Assembly (NCBI RefSeq): GCF_000003605.2
Contig: NW_003148774.1
Location: forward strand, 186,358 to 225,633
Source: Saccoglossus kowalevskii
Taxonomy: Eukaryota; Hemichordata; Enteropneusta; Harrimaniidae
Length of the DNA: 39,276 nucleotides
Direction of reading: 5' to 3'
Part shown: one piece after another, positions 10,701 to 22,700 of the stretch
How the letters are laid out: each line of letters opens with the position of its first letter
Numbering within the stretch: the stretch's first letter is position 1
Notes under the pieces: model-generated
Database searches by the model: none
Seen by the model: the letters and a program-made list of their open reading frames with translations, nothing else
Told to the model about the DNA's origin: nothing
Translations under genes and position numbers: made by a program

Positions 10701-13700
10701 CCTCACTTTTGAGAAGATGGATGTAGATTTTGGTTGTATTCTGAATGATACTGAAGTGACTCGCTATGTGAATATCGCCAACAACAGTCCCATGCCAGTC
10801 AAGTACCAGTGGTCTTTCCTGGAACCCGAGGAAGAGATTGTGATTTACCCAAAAGGTGGTGGTGATGCAGATGTTGAGAGTGATCAAGAGTTGGCAGACA
10901 ATGAGGAAGTAGATGTACAGATTGATGATGCTGATGAAGCAGATGAAGAAGAAGATGAACAGGAAGCTGAAAAAGATGAAGAAAAGCCAGAAGAAGAAAC
11001 TACAGAAACCCACCCTGAGGAAAAAAAGGTCAGTAACCCTTACATTAAATTACATAGATTGACAAAATGAACATTTTATACCACTTAATATCATTTTTGT
11101 CAGTATTACTTTGATTCAGAAATATAGAAAACATAAAAAAAACTTGTTTGTAGAATCCACTTTGACTAATGGCAGCAATCTACTATGCACTTCATTGATT
11201 TGGTATTTACATATATACAGGCTCAACATTTAGTAAATTTGTATTACCACTCAAATTCAAAAGAAATATGTGATTCACACTATATAATCAATGGTTTGTT
11301 TCATGTTATATTTCTTACTGTATTGAATAAACACTTATTCCTTTAATTTATTTTCAGGTGAATGAAACTGAACAAAAACATGTTGTGATTGATTCAGATA
11401 AAAAAGATGATGATGAAGATGAGGATGATAACCAAGAAAAACAAGATGAAACGAAAGAAGAAATGCAAGATAGAGGGAAAAAGGTAAATGATTTAATATT
11501 TTGAAATTGCAATCGCAGTTGAACTTTGATAAACTGAACTAATCTTCTGTTGATATATATATCTGTGTAGTTCAGCTTTACTGCAATTCTTATAAATATA
11601 AAACTATTATTTCTAGGAGGCTGGGGCAGATGGAATTCTCAAAGGACGAAATGCATCCATGGTTGTAATAGATGAAACAACCTTACCTACTAGAGCTTCA
11701 GCAAGCAAAGAAGATAGTGATACAGTTGGGATATCTAAATTGCCATGGTTACAAGGTATCAATGAACCAACTACATGTGGTATTGAAGAGGTAAATAGAA
11801 AAGTTATCTGTAATACTGATCATAAGGTGGTTACGTTCATCTTGTTATCAATGAATGGTAACACGATTTGTCATTGATTACTTATCTTGCAGGTATTTGA
11901 CATCCTGCCACTGTATGGTATGTTGTTACCGGGTGAGAATGAACGTATTACGTTTACCTTTTATGGGCATGCTGACATTGGCATTGGCGCCAAAGCTATT
12001 TGTGATGTGGAAGGTGGTCCTAGATATGAACTCTCATTGACTGGTGAAGCTTCCCTGGTTCAATACACATTTGATACTAATGACATTGACTATGGAAAAC
12101 AGGTGAGTTTCCAGATATTGCCATGTCCTCCTCCTCTCACTAGAGTTAGTTGGTTATCAAATTTATTCCTGATATTTACCTGTATCACAAAATTTCTTAA
12201 CATTATATTTAAAGATGTATGATGAAGTTGCTGAAGCGGAGATTATTCTTGAGAACACTGGCAAAGTAGGGTTTGATTTTGTCGCTCTCAATATGGACCC
12301 ATCCACTCAGGATAAACCAATGCCAGGAATTCCAATAATGATTCCACATAGTGGTCATATTGAAGCTCATAGTGCTCAGAGACTTGTTATCAAGTTCCTA
12401 CCAGGAGTACCTGAAAAGTTCCATAAGAGTTTTGAGGTGAGGTTTTTGCATACTTGGCCATATATGGTTTGGTTTTCAACTTCAAATTTATCTCATTTTC
12501 AAAATGATTATATGATATAACAAAATTGGGTTATTTGTTGATTTAAATTTCATAAATTGCGATAATTGAAAGATCCTATAGTGATTTTCTTGTCTCTTCT
12601 GTGCTTTAAAGATTCAAGTTGCTCATTTTGAGCCAGACATTATTAACATTCGAGGAGAAGGAGTTTTCCCAAGAGTGTCATTAGACTTACCTCGATATGC
12701 AGATGAAGAGGGACACTATACATCTTTGATGAAAGAAACCAAAGAAAGGCTAGGTACAGATACTCAAAAACCAGATAAGGAAGACAGATTGCCAAGCAGT
12801 GGTTCACCAACTCCCAGAGACGCAGTGGATGATACCAAGTCAATTGCATCAGTTCAGGTAAGACATGATTCGGTTGAGACAATTGTGTGATCAAGTTTTG
12901 GGCTTGTTTATGGAAATATGCTCACTAATGTGTATTTTACTAGTATTGTACTTGTATCATATCTCTAATTTGTATCTGACTTCAGAATGAATTCCCATCT
13001 GAGTTGGAAATGCAGATGGAAGTGGAACGAATGATTGTTAAAGAGTTTGCCTCAGAGCATCAAATAGATTTAATGATGAGTAGAGCTGACTCCATTGCTG
13101 CTAATACTGCTGCAGATGCACAGTTAAATGAACCATCTTCTCGTATTCCTACAAGTCACTCTTCAAAGACAAAGAAAATGAAGAAGCCAAAGTAAGTGTT
13201 TATTGTCTCTAATCTAATATTTGATTGTGATCATGTTATAATATGTTGGTAAAAAGTGGCATTCTGTTATATGGTAGTGTTGCCCCATACCAACTATTTG
13301 GAAAAACAAATTGAAATAAATCAAATAAATAGTTCACATCTGATGAAGTTATAGCATTTTGAAAAAAAAATTGAATAAGGGACAGCCTCAAATTGTTGCA
13401 CAAAAAGCTTATGTCATCTCTGTACATTATAAGTGGAAAATTCTCCTAGTTACAATCTTGTTAAACTGTTTGCTACCCATGTACTTTCTTTCTATTGACC
13501 AAGTTTATATTGGTGTTAATTTTTTCTTTTTTTTTCTCATTCAGGTGCAGATTACCAGACTATTGCCTAGACTTTGGTTATGTTGTTTTGGGTACAGTTC
13601 GTACACACATAGTCCGTGCTACCAATACCGGTTACTTTCCAGTCTCATTTTCAGTTGACCGCCACAGCTTGCTTAGCACTGGATTCAATGTAGAGTTGGA

Positions 13701-16700
13701 TCGTGTTCGTAATTTGCCTGGTTTTCCGGATCAGGAGACTGTAGACTTTGTTGTCAGCTTTGATCCACGGGGAGCCAATCTTGGTCTTGGTGACATTGAG
13801 ACTTTGGTACCCATCAATGTAAGATAATATTGTCATTTATCAAGAACTTCTAGCACTTTGCTCAAGTTCATTGTCAACTAATTTTCAGTGCGATATCATC
13901 AGCAGATGGTCTGCATTATAAAACATTATATAAATTCTAAAGATAAAATATTGTAAATACTGTCTGTCATAATTGCAATGTCATTGCCATAATCAATGTT
14001 GAGAAACTGAATGTTGTGACTGTTTATTTTTGACAGATTGTGAATGGACCATGTGTGTTTATTAGATTGAAAGCTAATGTAACCATGCCTGATATGGAAA
14101 TCTCAACCGATACTTTGGACTTCGCAACTGTGCTGTGTGGACAGTGTAAGGTGATTACTGTACAGTTACATAACCATAAACATGTACGCTGTGAGTGGTC
14201 CTCAAAACCAACGGATAAAGAGAAAAGAAAGGTAAGGCAATTTTACACATCACTGCTTCATTTTGAACACTGCGTGTAGTATACTAGTATATACACCCTG
14301 TAGTATATACCCCGTCTTCAGTCAGGTTCATTACTTACTAAAACCTTACAAACACATCACATTGCTTGGCATGGTATATATATGTACATGTATATTATTG
14401 TTTTTAATATAACTTGTGTTGTGTTTGTCTAATCACAACTTTTTTCTTTTAAATGCTAACAAAAGGCAGAGGTGGCTGCAAGGAAGGTACAATCACATGT
14501 AATTATATTTGATTTTTAAGCATGCAATGAACTCACCACTTGCCAGTAGTTACGCAATATGTAGCTTACGTCTCATCCGTGCTATATGTAAACTCTAATA
14601 ATTAACCTCTCAGCATATATCTGCATGGCAGTCTAGTCTCAAAGAATGTGATGTTACAGAATTACTGTACTTCTCACCAATGCGTCTTTGTCTTAAAAGT
14701 AACATAAAAGCAGTACTGAAAAGCAAGAAATTTTTGAACTGAATGTTTTGCAAATACTATAACTATTGCAATAGGTATATGACACTTCATAGTATAGTAT
14801 AGTATAGTATAGTTTATTTTATTTGACTCAAATTAATGAATTGGAAAAACATTAACTATGGTCAATAATCATACACAAAAAACACAATAATACGAAATAC
14901 AGATGTAAAAAATAAAATGTAAAATTATGTTGATCTACTTTTCTAGACTGTTGGCAATGAAACTGTCTTTTATTTCCATAATATGCACAAACATGTCTTC
15001 TTTTGGTAATTTTAAAATATTATCATTGTATAATGATAAAGTATTCCAAAAGTAGCTGCATGCCTTTAAAATATAAACTAACATAGTAGATCTTCAATCT
15101 ACATGTGCCCCTTGATGTAGATTTGGAAAGATAATGACTGGAGAAGCAAAGACACTGAAGAAAGATAGTCAGTTGCAACCCCACATACATGTGTGTGATC
15201 CAAATACATGAAACATTTTGCTTTATTTTGTTTCCCTATGTGCATCATAGTCAGCATGCCATCTGTGTGCAGTAAATATTGAATATCATTAATTACAGTG
15301 TTTGCACTAGGTGTTATCAACCAGAGAATTTTGAATCTTTCCATAATAAAAGAATAGTTAGATAATTTTGACAAGTGCAGCCTTATAACTGTCCATCAGT
15401 TGTGTATCTGTGATGCTTATAGTGATTTGAGATTAGGTACATCAATGACACCTGAACAATTATTGTAGAAAACCAGGTCTTGATTTCCGGTTGCATCTGG
15501 TGACAACACTGTAAATGATAGTTTGTACAGAAGAGTGTAATATTATCTACATTGTAGTTTATGCTTTATAGGATGATAATAATTGCTTCTTGATACAATT
15601 TCTTTTTAGTGCTTCTATACTGTAGTATTTTTCGCATATTTTCTGATAAATGTCTATAGAGATCTTTCATGTTAGTTATAAGGCCTCCAGCATGAGATGT
15701 TCCACACATAATACATATGAAGAATCTTGAGTGCGGCCTCCACAAGGCTGCTATATCTGAGCAACGATGTTTGAAATTATGTGGGTGAAAGACCTCTATA
15801 GGAATACTGCTAGTTTATTGTCTTCTGTCAGACCTAAATTTAAAAATCTGGAGGTCATATAATGGAAATATGCATATGAAACTTTTTTTAAAGAATATAT
15901 GTTATAGCGCTGTCTTGAAGGCTTCTACAATTGTGACCTTATTTGTGAAAATTCATTCATTGATATTTCAATGCTCTTTTTTGTTGATTTCTAGATTGAT
16001 AAGCATATACCTTTGCATGTGAGAAAAAAGATGAAACCTGAAAAACCTAAACCACGTAACTTTGAAATGATGCCTCCAGATGGTTTTCTTTTACCAGGAC
16101 AGAGAGTAAATGTACAAGTCAAATTTATGCCAACTGAAGAGGTGAGTCACATGTTTACAAATCAGAATCTCCAAGTTCAGCATCTGAGTAATACTACCGG
16201 TAGTGCTTTGATCACTGTGCCAATTAATCTTGTCAATAGTGCATATTCAGCTACTTAAATATACATGTAACAGTTAATCCTAATTCTAATTGTTTAGTTA
16301 AAACCAGATGTTGCATTTCAATCATGAATAAGTTGAAAACTGGCTTGGCATGATGGCAACTTTTGCTTACATATGTCAGAAACCCCTTTTATGATTCACT
16401 GTAGCTTGTGCCATACATTGTTCTCAGAGACAACTCTACCTAATTAATATTAACCTTACCTTACAGAAACTGTATTGTGAGAGATTGGCCATCAGACTGG
16501 CTCAAAGCAGTCAGCGTATATTGTTGATGGTAAATGGTCAGGGTCAAGAACCCAAACTGGAGTTTTCCACTTCACTTCTAGAATTTGGTCCTATACTACC
16601 ACACAGCCAGGGTGATGAAGTAGAAGTCACTGTTAAAAATCCCTCTGAACATCCTGTAGAATTCTACTCACTGGAATTTGATACACAATATTTGGAAGAA

Positions 16701-19700
16701 GAAAAGGTATTTTTGGTGTCACTTATGATGTTTTGTAAATTATTTTAATGATGATTTTGGAAAGTATTACATCGGTATGAAACTAAATAACCCTGTCCTT
16801 ATGTCAGTGTGTGGTTTGGATATACCTGTGTTATTAACGTTTGAGGAAAGTGGATACAAAATTACTGTTATAACATAGTGTTTCAAAATGTGATACTGTA
16901 GTTTGCATTGTTCAGTTTTCAGTTTTAGTTTTCTGTTTGGCTACTTGTTCTCAGTAAACAATGGTCATAAACAGTTGTAAGACCAAAATTGAAACATGCT
17001 GTGGTTGAGTTTTTAATGTATGTAGTGATAACAAATAAATAGTCCAGGCTATACAGTAATAAACATTTTCCTTATTTTATGAGTTGACTCAAATATGGGA
17101 GAAGGGGGTGAAATGAACCACATGTTCAATTAAACTAGTATTCTGATAATGAGATAATAATTGATTTCAGATATTACGTATGATGAAAGGTTATGATGAC
17201 AATAATACAATTCTTTTGCCACCACGGCCTGCTGGTCACAAGCTACCATCAGAACTCGTTGATTTTTATGCAGAGCAGCAAAAGAAACAGGAGGAAGAAG
17301 AAAAAGAAAGAAATGAAGCTGCAGCAGCAGCAATAGCTGCTCAACAGACTGCAGAGAGTATGTATCTAAACTACTCACACAAACACATCACCTTAACTTA
17401 TTCTCCTAAATAACAAGTAGCATGATTAACCCTTTGAATGTTAAATTTGTTACCTTTCACTAAATATATCCATATAAATTCTAAATTATTTCAAAAATTT
17501 GAAAAAAACACTGTAGCTAATGGGAAATTATATCCATTTAGTTCAAAATTATCAAAACGTTCATTTGTTGCATGCAATTAGTAAAAATTTCAATACTCAT
17601 AAACTGAATGCAAAATTAGTCACATACTGTAGAGTACTTTATTTTCGCTTGGAATTTATTTTCATTATTTTCGCTGAAGGAATGATTCTGTAAAAATAAA
17701 ATCCAACGAATATACTTTTTTTCCTATATTTCACATTAAACTCATCAAAAATCAGTGAAAATAAATTCCATACAAAACGCCCAAAAAACCTTTTCAGCGA
17801 AAAATTAACTCCAGCGAAAATAAAGTATTTCACAGTATTGTTTTACCATTGATACTGCAGATAGAGCATATAGCTAATTATGAATTGGTATCTGTCTAAT
17901 TACAATATCTTTGAATTGCATCTTCTTTTAGATGAAGAGGGTGCAGAAGATGGTGTGGCCCAGTCTGAAGATCAAGCTGCAGCCATTGTCACAACTGGAC
18001 CATCTCCCCGTCCTCCTAGTAGTATTCATGATAGTGAGAAAGACAGGAGAAGTGAAAAGGCAAGTGCTGACAAATCAGAGCGAAGTCACAAAGATGTTGA
18101 AATGTCAGAAACTGAGAAACCAACGGAAACAAAGGATGATGAGGAAGATGGGAAAGGTAGGATGTTGAAAAATTTGTAAAATTTCAAAATTATAAATTAT
18201 CATTATAGTATATAATTGTAGTCATTATTAACATTTGTTATATCTTTTGTTATAATAGACAAGAAAGATTCTGCAAGCAACGTAGGTGTTGGAGAATTAG
18301 AAATAACCCCTGTATCTGCTGCTATAGCCCGTCATCTTGGTATTGATTTGACACCAGAGGGTAGTGCTGCTCGCAATAGACGAGGCATAGCCATATGTGT
18401 GCAAGGTGCACCAATGTCTGGAAAAACCACAACTGCTATAGCTTTGGCTAAGTATTATAACACAGCTTTATTGACTGTCGATGGTGTCGTATTGGAAGCT
18501 ATTTCAAACGGTGCATCATCCGCTGGTCTCCGTGCAAGAGAACTCTGCTCTCAGGCTGCCAAGGCACAGCTGTTAAAAGAAGGAGAAGGAAGTGATGCTG
18601 AAGCAAAAGCAGCTGGTGCCGGTGGTCTCAGTGTAGAAGCTGTTGCAGCTCATGCTGCTCAAGGAGGTGGTTCAGGTATGTGTAGTCATTTTATGGGATC
18701 TAGCTACATGTGTACATGTACATTGTAATAAAGGAAGGAAATACATACATGTATTCTTCAAGCATTTCAGCTATTTTTAATTTTTATGAGCTTTAACTAT
18801 TAATGCAGATTATTGGCTTTCTTATTACGATTTCTTTGTTTTGTTCTACTTGATTGTATAACTTGTAATACTGTAGTACATGTTTGATTGGTGTGTACTT
18901 TGCACCAATGATGTCTTTCTTTTGTGTGCCTGTTAATAGTGAAATATAAAGATTGTTGTTATTGCATTCTGTTTCTTATTGGGACTACAAATACTTGATT
19001 ATTTTTCTATGGCTATGTTTCATATTTAATGATGAATTTTAAATATGTTAATCACTGTCTATTTAAGTTGTGTCTTTCCGAGCGGAATCTCAGCTGGCTG
19101 TATCAAGGCACTCTCGCTTAGCGCAAGGTGGCTATATCTTTGATGCTTTGCTCTGTGCTTGTCTTGCTTGCGTTCTTGCTTGCATGTTTTTGTTGAGCTT
19201 GATTGCATCTTTTTGTACATTCACTGCATTTATGTCATTGAATAGCTGCTTGTCTATTGATCACTTGATGAGGTCATTAACATTCCTCTCACCATGTATC
19301 AGAGCGAATGCTCATGAAATCACTGTGATGTCATAGACCAGCAACTATTCGAACTACAACATACATTGGTGTTCCCAACTGTTTCCATGGGTAGCACATT
19401 AATATCTGGGCTGTTAAATGACATGGCTGGTGTGATTGCATGCATTCAGTTTAATCTCAAGGTGTGGAAGAGAAAGGGAAAGCTTTCTTAAATTGTAAGA
19501 CGAGTAACAATTTGTGTGTATTAACTGAACTCCATTTAACCTATGTAAGATATCTAACAAGATTGGTATAACAGATGCAAATATTTGTGGCACTTGTTTT
19601 TCTAATAATTATTGCGTGATATTAACTTGAAACCATCTAATACTTAACATGACTGCATGGTAATGGTGTGGTGATCAGTGTGCCCTCTAACAGGACTGAT

Positions 19701-22700
19701 TTTATAGGAATCCTAAGCCAAAATGGAAACCCCCAAAATTAAGTTTGTTGACTGCTGAGGAGGTCAGTCTTGACTGTATAATGGCCCCTGAATTTGTTTT
19801 TAAACTTGTTTTGTTTATAAAATGTGAATTTTATTTCATCAAATTACACGTTACATAACTATACATGTAGTATCTAAGATCACTATATCAATCATGTACA
19901 ACTTTATGTTGCATCAATGATGTGCCAGTGAATTAGCACAACTAGTTGTGTGTCAGTGGCACGTCATATCATCTTAGAGGGCACACTGGTGGTGATTAAT
20001 AACTAACAGTGCATGTTGAAATGCTTGAATAATAATAACCCATGCCTCACCAGAACTATTCCTCACAATGCTGCTTCTCACTCCGCGCTGCCCATCACAC
20101 CACTGATTTGGCTTCTCTGCACCTGTTTGTTTTGCACCTTGCTCAGGCTCTATAAGTGTTGCTGGGGTGGGTGGACACTCTGGGGCACACTCTGTGATCA
20201 GCAACCGCAAAACGAGCACTATTTCAGGCCATAAACCAGCACACAGTACCATTGGAAGCAAAGCTGATGGAGAGGATAGTAAACCAGAGAAGAAGGATAA
20301 AAAAGAGAAGAAAGCGGACACAGACAATACTACACAGCTCAGTGGAAGCCCTCCTCCAGCTGCACCCATTGCTCGTAGACTGAGTGTAAGTGCTAGTGTA
20401 GCTGGTGAGGAGGGCCTCATGAGCTGTATATTGCCTGAAGATCTGCTTGTGGAAATTCTAGCCGAACGCCTCCAGGTAATTTTGCATATTTAACATACAG
20501 TGTATTTAAGATTTATTTTTAGCTCCGCTGTCGACTTCGTCGAGCGGAGCTTATCATATGAGTGATTGTCCGTCGTCGTCCGTGTCAATGTTTTACTTTT
20601 TCGACTTCTTCTTGAAAACTACAAGCTTGAATGCTTTGATACTTGGTGTATATGTACCTTGGGTAGACCTCTCTTAGGTTTGTTCATTTCGTGTTGATAT
20701 CTTCAATTCTCTAATTTTGGTGAATATTTTTGTCATTTTTGGTAAAAAGTGATATTTTCGACTTCTTGTTAAAAACCGCAAGTTCGATTGCTTTGATATT
20801 ACATATATAGGTACTACATGTGGACCTTTCTCAGATTTGTTCATTTTGTGATGATATTTTCAATTCTCTAATTTTGGTAAATATTTTTGTAATTTTTGGT
20901 AAAAAGTGATATTTTCGACTTCTTGTTAAAAACCAATAGTCCAATTGCTTTGATATTACATATATAGATACTACATGTAGACCTTTCTCAGATTTGTTCA
21001 TTTTGTGATGATATCTTCAGTTCTCTAATTTTGGTGAATATTTTTGTCATTTTTGGTAAAAAGTGATATTTTCGACTTCCGATTGCTTTGATACTATGAA
21101 ATGTGCATTGCTAACAGCGGAGCTATCTCAGCCGATAGGCTGCTTGTTTTACAATTGTATTGGTGACTCTTCTTTAGAAAAAAAAATGTGGAGTTAGACT
21201 GGAATGTTTCTATACTGAATAGAAAATATTATATTTTTGTCTCAAAATCTTTTTCAATAATAATAAATGGTAAACTTTTACACAACAGTGGTCAACACAA
21301 TTCAATACGTAATAACAATAATATTAGTTGCCCATATTTTAGCATAGAAGCTGTGTAGAAAGCATGCAATGCTCAGTTTGACTTATTCTTGACGCCTCCT
21401 CTGGGAATGGTAACTTTGATGCAGTAGTTACACAATATAGTTAAAGCCAAAGATATGTGATAATGTTCTTAGTCTGTTGTGAATTATTCTTGGATAATAC
21501 CGTAGCTTAGCCAATTGCCTGACAGACAAAAGTAGAATGGAATTTCTCTACCTTATTTGCTTGCGATATGCTTATTGAAGGCCGGCATTTAAAAACAAAG
21601 ACATCAGAGAGAACACACATGTGCAATGACAAATAGCCTGGTAATAGTTGATCATGTGTAATAGACCAGATATTGAAATGCTCTAAATGAATATACTGAT
21701 TTTGTTTGCAGCTCAATGATTGCCACCGTGGTGTTGTCTTTGATGGTTTGGAGACTATGTTTAGCCAGTCTTTATTAACTGCAACTCATGTCCTACTGAA
21801 AGCGTTCAACAACAGAAAACACCTGTTTTTTATCACTTTGAAACTGGAACAATCAGTCCTTCAAGCCAGAGAAAAGAAAGCTCGTGAAGAAAGAGGTGAG
21901 TTTTTCCAGGACATGTTGTTTACTTTGTTTTCCCAACTTTGTAAAATTCACATCACTGAGCAGCAGCTGTTACTGCACATATATGCAATGAATTCTGGGA
22001 GAGAACTTATGTCATTCTCAATATCTTGTTCCTATTAAGATATAATTACATGTATAAATGTTCACTTTCAGAGCGCCAAGCAAAGCTAGAAGAGGAAGAA
22101 GAAAAGAGAGCTTTAGAAGAGATGAGTGAAGATGAATATGATTCCCTAAGTGATGAGCAGAAAGCAGATGTGGACATGAAGAGATTGAAATCTAAGAAAG
22201 AACGATTAAAAAGGTAACCAGCAAATCATGTTAAATTGTGCTTTGCATGCATTTATAGATGATATCAATTTAATTAATACTATGTTGTTTTATTTTGCCT
22301 TTGACTACGTTCACTTTGTCTTGTTCTCCAGGGAACAAGAGGAACGTCTTGAAAGAGAAAGAAGAGAAAGAGAGTTAAGGCAGCTAGAAGAAGAAAGAAG
22401 ACAGGAAGAAGAAAAGTAAGTTTTACACTGACAGTATTATATGTAGTTATCATATAGGTAAAATAATAGGCTGCCACTGAAGCCCTTGCAGGCAATATCT
22501 GTTGTTCGCTGTCATGTTAGCCTAATTGTACACTAAATAATGGACTGCATTTAATAACAAGTCATTTTGTTAATAACAGAGCAAAGCACAAGAAAGGTCA
22601 TAAAGGCAGAGAGAAAGAAAAAGAGAAAGAAGGGAAGGGTGGACCTCCTGGGGCTAAAAGTAAAGACGCAAAAGTTGGCGGTACAGGAAGCAAAGATGTG

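Noticed and set aside
10651-11013. 120-codon Phe/Ile-rich open frame on the - strand
   Set aside because: It is the mirror of the GA-rich acidic part of HYDIN exon 21; no start context, splice support or family resemblance.
20594-21100. CRISPR array
   Set aside because: Units of 157 bases are contiguous without spacers, and the window is eukaryotic.
18259-21895. A separate adenylate kinase gene
   Set aside because: The P-loop exon joins in phase to HYDIN exons on both sides, and HYDIN itself is known to contain an ADK-like domain.
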